A stretch of DNA of 64,000 nt, from positions 2,108,001-2,172,000 of the forward strand of contig CP001643.1 in assembly GCA_000023405.1 (NCBI GenBank). Reading direction: 5' to 3'. A program made the translations under genes and the position numbers. This stretch comes from Brachybacterium faecium DSM 4810 (GTDB lineage Bacteria > Actinomycetota > Actinomycetes > Actinomycetales > Dermabacteraceae). Of the stretch, positions 1 to 9,312 are shown piece by piece. Each line of letters opens with the position of its first letter. Position 1 is the first letter of the stretch. The notes below the pieces were generated by a model, which made no database searches, was not told the origin of the DNA, and was given only the letters and a program-made list of their open reading frames with translations.

Positions 1-1743
1 TGCGCGGGCCTCATCGCTCCGGGCAACGACATGGCCGACGTGGTCGCCGACCGCTTCCTCGGCGGAACCCGCACCCACCATCGCGCCGACGACGGCACCA
101 AGCTCAAGGGCGTGGGCGTGGAGGCCGCCGCCTTCGGGGACGTCAACGCCATGACGCCGGACGCGCTCGAGGTCTCCTTCGTGGACCCCGTGCACCGTCA
201 GTACCGCAAGCTCGTGATGAGCGACGACGCGACGACGCTGCTCGGCGGCGTGTTCGTGGGCGACATCAGCCTGTATGCACAGCTGCGACCGCTCAGCGGT
301 CGGCCTCTCGGCGCGGATCCGTCCGCGGTGATCGCCCCGGAGGGCGGCGGCGACGCGCTCTCGGGCGCCGAGCTGCCGGACGACGCCGTGGTCTGCTCGT
401 GCAACAACGTCGTGGCCGGCACCATCCGCCGGGCCGTGAACGAGCAGGGCTGCCACACCATCGGCGCGCTCAAGGAGCGCACCACCGCCGGGACGGTGTG
501 CGGCTCGTGCGTCCCCACCCTCACCACGCTGCTGACTCAGGAGCTGACCAAGGCCGGCGTCGAGGTGTCGCGCGCCCTGTGCGAGCACTTCGATCACTCC
601 CGCGCGGAGCTCTACGGACTCGTCGAGGCCGGAGGTCAGGAGACGTTCACCGAGGTCGTCGCCGCACACGGCACCGGGCCGGGGCGCGGCTGTGCGGTGT
701 GCCGACCCACCGTCGCCTCGATCCTGTCCTCCCTCGGGGCGTTCACCGGGCGCCGGCACAACCCGGTGGGCCGCCAGCTCGGCTCGCTGCAGGACACCAA
801 CGATCACGTCATGGCGAACATCCAGAAGGACGGCACCTACTCGGTGATCCCCGCGATGCCCGCGGGTGAGGTCACTGCCGAGAAGCTGCTCGTCTTCGCC
901 CAGGTCGCGAAGGATCACGGCCTGTACGTGAAGGTCAACGGCGCCCAGCGGATCGGCATGTTCGGTGCCCGCCTCGAGCAGCTTCCCGAGATCTGGGAGC
1001 GCCTGGTGGCGGCCGGCTTCGAGTCCGGGCACGCCTACGGCAAATCGCTGAGGATGGTGAAGTCGTGCCTGGGCACCAACTGGTGCCGCTACGGCGTGGG
1101 CGACTCGACCGCGATGGCCGTGCATCTCGAGCGGCGCTACCGCGGCCTGCGCTCGCCCCACAAGATCAAGATCGGCGTCTCCGGCTGCGCGCGCGAGTGC
1201 GCCGAGGCCCAGGCGAAGGACGTCGGCGTGATCGCCACCCACCGCGGGTGGAACCTCTACGTCGGCGGCAACGGCGGCGCCCAGCCCGCCCACGCCCAGC
1301 TGCTCGTCGAGGACCTCGACGACGAGACGCTCCAGCGGTGCATCGATCGCTTCCTCATCCTCTACATCCGCGAAGCGGACAAGCTCCAGCGCACCGCGCG
1401 CTGGGTCGAGCAGTACCCCGGCGGGATAGACGCGCTGCGGCGCGTGGTCGTCGAGGACTCCCTCGGCATCGGCGAGGAGCTCGAGGCGGCCATGCAGCGC
1501 CACACCGACACCTACGTCGACGAATGGGCCGAGGCGGTGCGCGATCCGGAGCGCCGCGCGAAGTTCGTCTCCTTCATCAACGCCCCGGACCTGCACGACT
1601 CCACGCTGCGCTACGTGATCGAGCGCGAGCAGGCGCGCCCGGCCCGCCCCGAGGACGATCCGGATGCCACCTTCCCGACCCCGTGCGCCGCGAAGGAGCA
1701 CGCGCTCGCCGGGGCCGCCCACCTCTCGCAGGAGGACCAGTGA
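1..1743 (+). CDS. nirB: Nitrite reductase [NAD(P)H] large subunit NirB, C-terminal part
   Basis: The gene is cut by the left edge; the frame is open from base 1 and 580 residues are visible. The FAD/NAD-binding N-terminal half lies outside. Visible in order: the end of the pyridine-nucleotide reductase region, a BFD-like [2Fe-2S] domain with CSC (about 394-402) and CGSC (about 498), a second BFD-like segment with GCAVC, a ferredoxin-like nitrite/sulfite reductase half-domain, and the siroheme/[4Fe-4S] domain. In the last, CLGTNWC (near 1066) and GCAREC (near 1186) give the C-x5-C...C-x3-C cluster ligands. Known role of the family: six-electron reduction of nitrite to ammonium in the cytoplasm using NAD(P)H. 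The stop overlaps the nirD start, and a siroheme gene follows, which suits assimilatory NirBD. Confidence 0.95.
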   Translation, partial: CAGLIAPGNDMADVVADRFLGGTRTHHRADDGTKLKGVGVEAAAFGDVNAMTPDALEVSFVDPVHRQYRKLVMSDDATTLLGGVFVGDISLYAQLRPLSGRPLGADPSAVIAPEGGGDALSGAELPDDAVVCSCNNVVAGTIRRAVNEQGCHTIGALKERTTAGTVCGSCVPTLTTLLTQELTKAGVEVSRALCEHFDHSRAELYGLVEAGGQETFTEVVAAHGTGPGRGCAVCRPTVASILSSLGAFTGRRHNPVGRQLGSLQDTNDHVMANIQKDGTYSVIPAMPAGEVTAEKLLVFAQVAKDHGLYVKVNGAQRIGMFGARLEQLPEIWERLVAAGFESGHAYGKSLRMVKSCLGTNWCRYGVGDSTAMAVHLERRYRGLRSPHKIKIGVSGCARECAEAQAKDVGVIATHRGWNLYVGGNGGAQPAHAQLLVEDLDDETLQRCIDRFLILYIREADKLQRTARWVEQYPGGIDALRRVVVEDSLGIGEELEAAMQRHTDTYVDEWAEAVRDPERRAKFVSFINAPDLHDSTLRYVIEREQARPARPEDDPDATFPTPCAAKEHALAGAAHLSQEDQ

Positions 1744-2150
1744 TGACCATCCCCGCCGATGCCTTCGTGCCGATCTGCGCCGCCTCCGCGCTGACGCCCG
1801 AGCGCGGCACCGCCGCCCTGCTGCCGGACGGCACCCAGATCGCGGTGTTCCTGCTGGACGACGGCAGTGTGCGCGCCGTCCAGCAGCACGACCCCTACTC
1901 CGGTGCGAACGTCCTGTCCCGAGGGCTCGTGGGCACGCACCTGCGCGCGGGCGAGGGCGAGGAGCCGGGACGGCTCGTCCCCACCCTGTCCTCGCCCATG
2001 TACAAGCAGAGCTGGGATCTGGACACCGGCGAGGTGCTCGATGCGGGCGGCGGGGAGCCGCTGTCGATCGCCGTGCACGATGTCGTGGTCCGCAGCGGCC
2101 AGGTGCGCGTCGCGCCGCGCCCGCGTCCCGCGCCGGGCGGCGACGCATGA
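1743..2150 (+). CDS. nirD: Nitrite reductase small subunit NirD
   Basis: A 135-residue Rieske-like fold protein starting at an ATG that overlaps the nirB stop (TGATG). The family partners NirB in the cytoplasmic nitrite reductase. As in the E. coli-type subunit, the Rieske Cys-x-His and Cys-x2-His cluster ligands are missing (only one cysteine, near the N-terminus), so it should carry no [2Fe-2S] cluster and acts structurally. The LSSPMYKQSWDLDTGE segment is the typical C-terminal signature in which the ligands have been lost. It overlaps the next gene by ATGA, so the three genes are translationally coupled. Confidence 0.93.
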   Translation: MTIPADAFVPICAASALTPERGTAALLPDGTQIAVFLLDDGSVRAVQQHDPYSGANVLSRGLVGTHLRAGEGEEPGRLVPTLSSPMYKQSWDLDTGEVLDAGGGEPLSIAVHDVVVRSGQVRVAPRPRPAPGGDA

Positions 2151-3694
2151 GCGCGCTGACCGCTGCCCGGCTCGAGCCCGGCGAGGTCGCTCTGGTGGGC
2201 GGCGGGCCGGGGGCCGAGGATCTCATCACGGTGCGTGGGCTGCATCTGCTGCGACAGGCCGACGTGGTGGTCGCGGACCGGCTCGGCCCGCGCTCCCTGC
2301 TCGAGGAGCTCGGCGGAGAGATCGAGGTGATCGATGTGGGCAAGCGGCCCGGCGCCCACTCCCTCGCCCAGTCACGGATCGGCGAGCTGCTGGTCGAGCG
2401 GGCGCTCGCGGGGCAGCGGGTGGTGCGGCTGAAGGGCGGGGACCCCTTCGTGCTCGGGCGGGGCGGCGAGGAGGTCCTCGCCTGCCGGGCCGCCGGGGTT
2501 CCGGTGCAGGTGGTGCCCGGGGTGACATCCGCGCTCGCCGGTCCCGCCGCCGGCGAGGTGCCCGTCACCCATCGCGGCACCGCCGTCGCCGTGCACATCG
2601 TCAACGCCCACGGCGACCTGGGCCCCGCGGATCTCGCGGCCCTGCGGGATCCGGGCACCACGACCGTGCTCATGATGGGTGTGGGGTGGTTGCCGCGCCT
2701 CGTCTCCCAGGCGCTGCTGAACGGCGTCGATCCCTCCACTCCGGTCGCCGTGGTGCAGGACGCGACGCTCGCCGGGCAGCGGCGCGTGCACGGGGATCTC
2801 GGCAGCATCGACCGGATCGTCGCCGAGGCGGGTCTCGGCCATCCCGCGGTGATCATCGTGGGCCGCACCGCGGCCGAGGGCTTCCTCGGCGCGCCCGTGC
2901 CCGTTCCCGCGCAGGGCGCGGGCCGGGAGGCGCTCGTGCCGGAGGCGGTGGCTCAGACCGCGCCCGGCTCCCCTGCTCCGGTTCTCCTGGGGTGTTCGCA
3001 CGGCACCCGCTCCCGGGAGGGGCGCGACGTGATCCGTGGGCTGCTGCGGCGCATCGCACGGCATGCGCCGGGCGGGGTGCGGGAGGCGTTCGTGGACGTG
3101 CAGTCGCCGGACATCGCCGAGGTGGTCTCCGCCCATGCCGAGGCGGCCGAGACCCGCACGCGGGAGTCTGCGGAGGTGCAGGCGGTGGTGGTGCCGCTGC
3201 TGCTCTCGCTCGGCCACCACGTCAAGGACGACATCGCCGGAGCGGTCGCGGGCCGGGCTGCGGTCGCCGCCGCGCCGCTCGGCCCGGACCCGCGCCTGGC
3301 CGAGGTGATGGCACAGCGCCTCGCGGAGATGGGGCTCCGTCCGGGCGACGCGGTGGTGATGGCGGGCTCCGGCACCCGGGATCCCGAGGGGGTCGAGCAG
3401 GTCCGGACGATGGCCCGCCTGCTCGGCCGCAGGCTCGGCCGAGAGGTCGCACCGGCCTTCGCCTACGCCGCGAGCCCGAGCGTCGAGGAGGCCGTCGCGT
3501 CGGTGCGCGAGCGGCAGCGCAGCGGGGAGCTGCCCGGCACCCGGGTCGTGATCGCGAGCTATGTGCTGGCGCCCGGGCACTTCCACGACCTCGTGCGCGC
3601 GGCGGGCGCCGACGCGGTCAGCGCTCCGCTCGGGGACCACGAGCTCGTCGCCGAGGTCGCGCTCGAGCGCTACGAGGCCTCCCTCGGCGCCTGA
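2147..3694 (+). CDS. cobA: Uroporphyrinogen-III C-methyltransferase fused to CbiX-like chelatase
   Basis: A 515-residue protein with two parts. Residues about 12-255 are a SAM-dependent uroporphyrinogen-III methyltransferase: VGGGPGAEDLITVRG at the N-terminus, then RLKGGDPFVLGRGGEE and PGVTSALAGPA, all standard SUMT motifs. After a linker, about 280-515 is a sirohydrochlorin chelatase (CbiX/SirB type) beginning LLGCSHGTRS with its active-site histidine, and containing LSLGHHVKDDI and a repeated half with AGSGTRDPEG. The combination would make sirohydrochlorin and insert iron, giving siroheme for NirB just upstream. The dehydrogenase step (SirC/Met8-like) is not in the visible protein. The ATG overlaps the nirD stop. 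The fusion is read from sequence; the metal (Fe rather than Co) is inferred from context. Confidence 0.9.
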   Translation: MSALTAARLEPGEVALVGGGPGAEDLITVRGLHLLRQADVVVADRLGPRSLLEELGGEIEVIDVGKRPGAHSLAQSRIGELLVERALAGQRVVRLKGGDPFVLGRGGEEVLACRAAGVPVQVVPGVTSALAGPAAGEVPVTHRGTAVAVHIVNAHGDLGPADLAALRDPGTTTVLMMGVGWLPRLVSQALLNGVDPSTPVAVVQDATLAGQRRVHGDLGSIDRIVAEAGLGHPAVIIVGRTAAEGFLGAPVPVPAQGAGREALVPEAVAQTAPGSPAPVLLGCSHGTRSREGRDVIRGLLRRIARHAPGGVREAFVDVQSPDIAEVVSAHAEAAETRTRESAEVQAVVVPLLLSLGHHVKDDIAGAVAGRAAVAAAPLGPDPRLAEVMAQRLAEMGLRPGDAVVMAGSGTRDPEGVEQVRTMARLLGRRLGREVAPAFAYAASPSVEEAVASVRERQRSGELPGTRVVIASYVLAPGHFHDLVRAAGADAVSAPLGDHELVAEVALERYEASLGA

Positions 3695-3711
3695 GCCGGA
3701 GGCGACGGCGC

Positions 3712-3735
3712 CCGCCTCCCTGCGCGGGGAGGCGG
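3712..3735. terminator. Hairpin between convergent genes
   Basis: Perfect 9-bp stem CCGCCTCCC / GGGAGGCGG with a 6-nt loop, placed between the siroheme gene (+) and ilvD (-). No U-tract, as is common in high-GC actinobacteria. It could serve both strands. Confidence 0.6.
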
Positions 3736-3756
3736 CCGCCGCGGGTGGGACGGCGC

Positions 3757-5589
3757 TCAGTCCAGCGGACGGCGGGTCGCGCCGTAGGTCGCCGAGCGCA
3801 CCAGGTGCGCGTAGACCTTGAGGGCCTGGGAGACCTGGCGCTCGCGGTGCTCGGGGCGCCAGGGCAGCGCCCCCTTCGCCTCGCGGCGCCGGGCGAGCTC
3901 GTCCTCGGGGACCTCGAGCTCGAGCAGGCGCTTGTCCACGTCGATGACGATCTTGTCGCCGTCCTCGATGAGGCCGATGAGGCCGCCCTCGGCGGCCTCC
4001 GGGGAGATGTGCCCGATGGAGACGCCGCTGGTTCCGCCGGAGAATCGGCCATCGGTGATCAGCGCGCAGGTCTTGCCCAGCCCTCGTCCCTTGAGGAACG
4101 AGGTCGGGTAGAGCATCTCCTGCATGCCGGGACCGCCCTGGGGGCCCTCGTAGCGGATCACCACGACATCGCCGGCCTTGACGGTCTTGTCGAGGATCTT
4201 CTGGACCGCCTCCTCCTGGGAGTCGCACACCACCGCGGTGCCCTCGAAGTGGAAGAGGTCCTCGGTGACGCCGGCGGTCTTGAAGACCGCGCCGTCGCGC
4301 GCGAGGTTGCCCTTGAGCACGGCGAGGCCGCCGTCCTTGGTGTGGGCGTGCGGGACCGCGCGGACCACGCCCTCCTCACCGTCCAGGTCGAGCTCGTCCC
4401 AGGTGTTCGTGGTCGAGAACGCCTGGGTGGTGCGCACCCCGCCGGGTGCGGCATGGAACAGGGCCTCGGCCTTCTTCGAGGCCGTCCCGCTGCGCACGTC
4501 CCACTCGGCCAGCCAGCTGGCCAGGTCGGGCGAGTGGACGGTGTGGATGGTGTGGTCCAGCAGCCCGGCGCGGTCGAGCTCGCCGAGGATCGCGGGGATG
4601 CCGCCGGCGCGGTGGACGTCCTCCACGTGCGCGGTGCCGTTGGGTGCCACCTTCGACAGCGTGGGCACGAGGCGGGAGATGCGGTCGATGTCGTCGAGGC
4701 CGAAGTCGACCCCGCCCTCGATCGCGACGGCGAGGATGTGCAGGATGGTGTTCGTCGAGCCGCCCATCGCGACGTCCATGGCCATCGCGTTGGAGAACGC
4801 GGCCTTGGTGGCGATCGAGCGCGGCAGGACGGATTCGTCGCCGTCCTCGTAGTAGCGCTTCGCGAGGTCGACGATCTTCCGGCCGGCCTCGAGGAACAGC
4901 TCCCTGCGGAAGGCGTGGGTGGCCAGGGTGGTGCCGTTGCCGGGCAGGGACAGGCCGAGCACCTCGGTGAGGCAGTTCATGGAGTTCGCGGTGAACATGC
5001 CCGAGCAGGAGCCGCAGGTGGGGCAGGCGTTCTCCTCGACCTCGGCGAGCTGCGCATCGGTGATGGAGTCGTCGGCGCTGAGCGCCATCGCGTCGACCAG
5101 GTCGATGCGGTGCTCGGTGACGCCCTCGATCGGCTTGCCGGATTCGGAGGGCCCGCCGGAGACGAAGATGACGGGGATGTTCAGCCGCATCGCGGCCATC
5201 ATGTGGCCGGGCGTGATCTTGTCGCAGTTGGAGATGCACACCAGGGCGTCGGCCGTGTGGGCGTTGACCATGTACTCGATGGAGTCGGCGATGATGTCGC
5301 GGCTGGGCAGCGAGTAGAGCATGCCGCCGTGGCCCATCGCGATGCCGTCGTCCACGGCGATGGTGTTGAACTCCTTGGAGACGCCGCCGGCCTCCGCGAT
5401 CGCCCCCGCGACCAGGTCCCCCATGTTCTTGAGGTGGACGTGGCCCGGCACGAACTGCGTGTACGAGTTCGCGATCGCGATGATCGGCTTGCCGAAGTCG
5501 CCGCTCTTCATGCCGGTGGCGCGCCAGAGTGCGCGGGCGCCGGCCATGTTGCGGCCGTGGGTCGAGGTACGGGAACGAAGAGGACGCAT
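3757..5589 (-). CDS. ilvD: Dihydroxy-acid dehydratase IlvD
   Basis: A full-length 610-residue dehydratase of the IlvD/Edd family, the third common step of isoleucine and valine synthesis (2,3-dihydroxy acid to 2-keto acid). Seen: an N-terminal [20 protein letters not shown], the [10 protein letters not shown] motif (near residue 120) with a cluster cysteine and the carbamylated-lysine position, [20 protein letters not shown] with further cluster cysteines, and a C-terminal swivel domain. The length and cysteine pattern fit the longer E. coli-type branch. It stands alone, convergent with the nitrite operon and without other ilv genes. A -10-like TAGCAT lies 6 nt before the ATG, so the mRNA may be leaderless, which leaves no room for a leader attenuator. 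Confidence 0.97.
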   Translation of the reverse strand: MRPLRSRTSTHGRNMAGARALWRATGMKSGDFGKPIIAIANSYTQFVPGHVHLKNMGDLVAGAIAEAGGVSKEFNTIAVDDGIAMGHGGMLYSLPSRDIIADSIEYMVNAHTADALVCISNCDKITPGHMMAAMRLNIPVIFVSGGPSESGKPIEGVTEHRIDLVDAMALSADDSITDAQLAEVEENACPTCGSCSGMFTANSMNCLTEVLGLSLPGNGTTLATHAFRRELFLEAGRKIVDLAKRYYEDGDESVLPRSIATKAAFSNAMAMDVAMGGSTNTILHILAVAIEGGVDFGLDDIDRISRLVPTLSKVAPNGTAHVEDVHRAGGIPAILGELDRAGLLDHTIHTVHSPDLASWLAEWDVRSGTASKKAEALFHAAPGGVRTTQAFSTTNTWDELDLDGEEGVVRAVPHAHTKDGGLAVLKGNLARDGAVFKTAGVTEDLFHFEGTAVVCDSQEEAVQKILDKTVKAGDVVVIRYEGPQGGPGMQEMLYPTSFLKGRGLGKTCALITDGRFSGGTSGVSIGHISPEAAEGGLIGLIEDGDKIVIDVDKRLLELEVPEDELARRREAKGALPWRPEHRERQVSQALKVYAHLVRSATYGATRRPLD

Positions 5590-5595
5590 GGCGTC

Positions 5596-5601
5596 ATGCT
5601 A
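5596..5601 (-). promoter_or_regulatory. -10 box TAGCAT for ilvD (leaderless)
   Basis: TAGCAT, then six bases, then the ilvD ATG. A transcription start about 7 nt after the box would fall on the start codon. No clear -35 is seen. Confidence 0.6.
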
Positions 5602-5707
5602 CGCCGCCATGCGAGATGCGGGTGTCACCATCCGGACAGCGGACGGCCGGGCCGGCGAGAGCCGGACGAGCCCCCAGCGGGCCGCCCGTCTCGGCCCCCG
5701 ATGCTGG

Positions 5708-7384
5708 TCAGGCCCCGGTCGGCTGGGTCGGCGCGGGGTCGCCGCTCTCCCACCCGTCGGTGTCCGGGGCGCCCATCGGCGAGCTGAGATCCTCGTCATG
5801 GTGCTCCGCGCGGACCGGGAAGCCCGGATCCTCGGCAAGTCGGCGGTGCAGCTCCGCCAGGCGCAGCTCCTCGGTCGCGGTCCGCTCGTGCGCGGCAGCG
5901 ACCTGCTCCGCGGTCGGCTCGTGGTCGCGCATGCCCACCTGGAGCTCGGGCTCGACCTCGGTGAGCGCGCCGACGCTCACGCGGTAGCGGTGGCGGAGGA
6001 TCTCCAGGCGCAGCACCCGTGCCAGGAAGTAGATGCCGAGCAGGTTCGGGACGGCCATGAGGAAGAACATGGCGTCCGAGAACGCGATGACGGAGTCCAG
6101 CGAGATCGCGGCGCCGACGACGATCGCGAGCACCCAGGCGAGGCGGAAGGTCGTCCGCACCCGGGCACGGTTGCCGAAGAGGTACATCGCGTTGAGCTCG
6201 CCGTAGTACGAGTAGGCGAGGATCGTGGAGAACCCGAACAGGGCCACGGCGATGGTCAGGAGGATCGGGAACCAGGCGGTCACGGTGGCGAAGGCGCTCG
6301 CGGTGAGCGCGACGCCGTCCTCCGCACCGCTGGTGTGCACGCCGGTGACCACGATCGCGAGCGCGGTGAGCATGCAGATGCCGACCGAGTCGATCAGCGG
6401 CTCCCACATCGCTGTGAAGCCCTCGGTGGCGGGCTCGCTCGTCTTCGAGGCGCTGTGGGCCATCCCGGCGGAGCCCACCCCGGCGGCGTTGGAGAACAGG
6501 GCGCGCTGGATGCCGATCACCGCGACGCCGATGATGCCTCCGGTGACGCCGTCGGCCGTGAAGGCGCCGGTGACGATCTGGCCCAGCGCCTGGGGCAGGG
6601 CGGTGACGTTGACGACCAGGATGAGCAGGATGCATGCGGTGTACAGCACGGCCATCGCCGGCGTGAGCGCCGAGGTCCAGCGGGCGATCGACTTCACGCC
6701 GCCGAGGATCACCGCGGCGGTGAGGACCGCCACCACCACGCCGATGATCCAGCCGTTGGACTGGAGGGCCTCGCTGCCGGTCGCCCCGGCCACGATCATC
6801 GCCACCTGGTTGGACTGGAAGAGGTTGCCGGCGCCGAACACGCCGACCAGGGCGAAGACGGCGTACAGCACCGCGAGCACGCGGCCCAGGCGCCGGCGGC
6901 CGATCGAGGCCAGCCCGTCACGCAGGTAGTGCATGGGCCCGCCCTCGGTGGTGCCGTCCGCGTTGACCCTGCGGAACATGACGCCGAGGGTGGCCTCGGC
7001 CATCTTCACGCTCATCGACAGGACCCCGAACAGCGCGATCCACAGCGCGGCGCCGGGGCCGCCCGCCGAGATCGCCACGGCGACGCCGGCGATGTTGCCG
7101 AGGCCGACGGTGCCGGAGAGCTCGGTGGCCAGCGCCTGGTAGCTCGAGACCTCGCCGGGGTCGGTCTTCGCGGTGTAGCGGCCGCGGATCACCTGGATCG
7201 AGTGCCGCAGGCCGGTGATCGGCTGGAAGCGCAGCCAGACGGTGAGGAAGAGGGCGGCGGCCATCAGCCACACGACGATGACGGGGATCCCCCCGAAGAC
7301 CGGGACCTCGAAGAACACGACGGCGCTGAGCCAGTTCGCGATCGGGCCGAAGAACCTCTCCACGGCGGCGTCAATACCTGTCAT
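5708..7384 (-). CDS. Alanine/glycine:cation symporter (AGCS family)
   Basis: A 558-residue polytopic membrane protein with about 10-11 hydrophobic segments. Family signatures visible: RFQPITGLRHSIQVIRGRY near the N-terminus, the ELSGTVGLGNIAGVAVAI core motif, GGPGAALWIALFGVLSMSVKMAEATLG, GGPMHYLRDGL, and AHSASKTSEPATEGF. The family imports alanine or glycine with Na+ (or H+). The last ~100 residues form a hydrophilic, charged cytoplasmic tail (ending GDPAPTQPTGA) longer than in most relatives. A GGAGGA sequence lies 12 nt before the ATG. It is monocistronic between ilvD and the gat operon; substrate assignment is by family only. Confidence 0.92.
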   Translation of the reverse strand: MTGIDAAVERFFGPIANWLSAVVFFEVPVFGGIPVIVVWLMAAALFLTVWLRFQPITGLRHSIQVIRGRYTAKTDPGEVSSYQALATELSGTVGLGNIAGVAVAISAGGPGAALWIALFGVLSMSVKMAEATLGVMFRRVNADGTTEGGPMHYLRDGLASIGRRRLGRVLAVLYAVFALVGVFGAGNLFQSNQVAMIVAGATGSEALQSNGWIIGVVVAVLTAAVILGGVKSIARWTSALTPAMAVLYTACILLILVVNVTALPQALGQIVTGAFTADGVTGGIIGVAVIGIQRALFSNAAGVGSAGMAHSASKTSEPATEGFTAMWEPLIDSVGICMLTALAIVVTGVHTSGAEDGVALTASAFATVTAWFPILLTIAVALFGFSTILAYSYYGELNAMYLFGNRARVRTTFRLAWVLAIVVGAAISLDSVIAFSDAMFFLMAVPNLLGIYFLARVLRLEILRHRYRVSVGALTEVEPELQVGMRDHEPTAEQVAAAHERTATEELRLAELHRRLAEDPGFPVRAEHHDEDLSSPMGAPDTDGWESGDPAPTQPTGA

Positions 7385-7800
7385 CGGGCGTGCGCTCCTC
7401 CGGCGGCCGGGCCGCCTGCGGGTCGGGTCGGTGACGCCGCCGCCGTCACCGGGAGGGCCGGGAGGCGCGGGCGTCAGGGAGCTGTCGACTGTACAGACGC
7501 TGAGTTACCGACAAGTCATCGCCGGGCAACGGCGGGAACACACTCATCTCTGCTGGTCAGGCGGGCCATCTGCGAACTGCATGCAGCGTTTGTCCGACAA
7601 TCCCACGCCCTGACAATTTACGAAGTCTTGACGTTCGAGGTGCGGGCGTTCACAGGCGGGACCGTGTCCCTGTCACACGGCGCACACCGGCCCGGGAGCG
7701 CGCGGGAGCAGGCGCGGACGCCGCAGCGCCCGGCACCGTCGGAAGGACGGCGCCGGGCGCTGCGGTGTTCGGGCGGCGGCGAGCCGCCGAGGGAGGATGC
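7385..7800. other. Intergenic region between symporter and gatB
   Basis: A 416-bp gap with no gene I can support. Bases about 7490-7670 are lower in GC than the surroundings and should hold the symporter promoter on the minus strand; a CTGTACAG palindrome sits at 7488-7495. Bases 7721-7765 hold the gatB hairpin. I cannot place a convincing -35/-10 pair. Confidence 0.6.
7721..7765 (-). terminator. Strong terminator hairpin downstream of gatCAB
   Basis: Arms 7721-7740 and 7746-7765 pair over 20 positions with a single A-C mismatch around a 5-nt loop (GGAAG). It lies 36 bp past the gatB stop. No U-tract on the minus strand. Confidence 0.8.
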
Positions 7801-9312
7801 TCAGCTGACGCCGAGCTTCTCCATGATGATCTCGCGCACGCGGCCGGCGTCGGCCTGACCGCGGGTGGCCTTCATGATCGGGCCGATCAGCGCGCCGATC
7901 GCCTGGACCTTGCCGCCCTGGATCTTGGCGACCACGTCCGGGTTGTCGGCGATCGCCTGGTCCACCGCGCCGGTGAGCACGGAGTCGTCGGAGACCACGG
8001 CGAGGCCCTCGGACTCGACGATCGCGGCCGGGTCGCCCTGGCCGTCGAGCACCTTGGTCAGCACCTGCTTGGCGATCTTGTCGTTGATCTTCTTGGCGTC
8101 GACCAGGCCCTGCAGCTCGGCGATCTGCGCGGGAGCGGCCGCGAGCTCCGCGAGCTCGATGTCGCGGTCCTTCGCGATGCGGGCCAGCTCGCCCATCCAC
8201 CACTTGCGGGCGCTCTGGGCGCTCGCGCCGGCGGCGACGGTCGCCTCGATGAGGTCCAGGGCGTCGGCGTTGATGACGTCGCGCATCTCGAGATCGGTGA
8301 ACCCCCACTCCCCCAGCAGCCGGCGGCGGCGCGCGGCGGGCAGCTCGGGCAGGCTCGAGCGGATCTCCTCGACCCATTCGCGGCTCGGCGCGACGGGCAC
8401 CAGATCCGGCTCGGGGAAGTAGCGGTAGTCCTCGGCGTCGGACTTCGGCCGGCCCGAGGAGGTGCCGCCGGTGTCCTCGTGGAAGTGGCGGGTCTCCTGG
8501 ATGATCTCCTGCCCGGCGTCGAGCAGGCCCGCCTGGCGGGAGATCTCGTAGCGCACCGTGCGCTCGATGGAGCGGAAGGAGTTGACGTTCTTCGTCTCGG
8601 TGCGGGTGCCGAGCGGCGCCTGGGCGTTCTCGCGCAGGGAGACGTTGACGTCGGCGCGGACGTTGCCGCGCTCCATCCGCGCCTCGGAGACGTCGAGGGC
8701 GCGGAAGATGTCACGCAGCGTGCGCACGTAGGCGGCGGCGACCTCGGGGGCGCGCCCCTTGGTGTCCGGGATCGGCCGGGTGACGATCTCCACCAGCGGG
8801 ACGCCGGCGCGGTTGTAGTCCACCTGGGAGTGGGTCGCGCCGTGGATGCGCCCGGTCGCGCCGCCGACGTGGGTGTTCTTCCCGGCGTCCTCCTCCATGT
8901 GGGCGCGCTCGATCTCGACGCGCACGATCTCCCCGTCCTCGAGCTCCACGTCGACCCAGCCGTCGAAGGCGATGGGCTCGTCATACTGCGAGGTCTGGAA
9001 GTTCTTGGTGAGGTCCGGGTAGAAGTACTGCTTGCGCGCGAAGCGGCAGTTCTCGGCGATCTCGCAGTTCAGCGCCAGGCCGATGCGGATCGCGTACTCG
9101 ATGGCCTTGCGGTTGACCACCGGCAGCGCGCCGGGCAGGCCCAGCGAGGTGGGGGTGATGGCCGTGTTCGGCTCGGCGGCGAAGATGTTGGGCGCGCCGT
9201 CGAACATCTTGGTGGCGGTGCCGAGCTCGACGTGGACCTCGATGCCGAGCACCGGGTCGAAGCGGGAGACGGCCTCGTCGTAGTCGACGAGCTCGATATC
9301 GGTGGCGGTCAT
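7801..9312 (-). CDS. gatB: Asp/Glu-tRNA(Asn/Gln) amidotransferase subunit GatB
   Basis: A 503-residue GatB, usual length for the family. It starts with the cradle domain ([20 protein letters not shown] and [12 protein letters not shown]), has the [23 protein letters not shown] core, and ends with the helical and YqeY-like tail that contacts tRNA ([14 protein letters not shown]...IIMEKLGVS). GatB holds the kinase/tRNA site of the GatCAB complex, which converts Glu-tRNA(Gln) to Gln-tRNA(Gln) and Asp-tRNA(Asn) to Asn-tRNA(Asn). The ATG overlaps the gatA stop as TGATG. It is the last gene of the operon, followed by a strong hairpin. Confidence 0.98.
   Translation of the reverse strand: MTATDIELVDYDEAVSRFDPVLGIEVHVELGTATKMFDGAPNIFAAEPNTAITPTSLGLPGALPVVNRKAIEYAIRIGLALNCEIAENCRFARKQYFYPDLTKNFQTSQYDEPIAFDGWVDVELEDGEIVRVEIERAHMEEDAGKNTHVGGATGRIHGATHSQVDYNRAGVPLVEIVTRPIPDTKGRAPEVAAAYVRTLRDIFRALDVSEARMERGNVRADVNVSLRENAQAPLGTRTETKNVNSFRSIERTVRYEISRQAGLLDAGQEIIQETRHFHEDTGGTSSGRPKSDAEDYRYFPEPDLVPVAPSREWVEEIRSSLPELPAARRRRLLGEWGFTDLEMRDVINADALDLIEATVAAGASAQSARKWWMGELARIAKDRDIELAELAAAPAQIAELQGLVDAKKINDKIAKQVLTKVLDGQGDPAAIVESEGLAVVSDDSVLTGAVDQAIADNPDVVAKIQGGKVQAIGALIGPIMKATRGQADAGRVREIIMEKLGVS

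Noticed and set aside
5590..5707. T-box or attenuator before ilvD
   Set aside because: The putative -10 is 6 nt from the ATG, leaving no leader; no terminator/antiterminator pair is seen.
5321..7858. Very long open frame on the plus strand opposite ilvD and the symporter (about 845 codons)
   Set aside because: It spans two well-supported minus-strand genes and an intergenic region; its His/Gly/Asp/Arg-rich composition is what the antisense of GC3-biased genes gives. The same applies to the long frames opposite gatB/gatA, ligA, atpD, atpA and rho.
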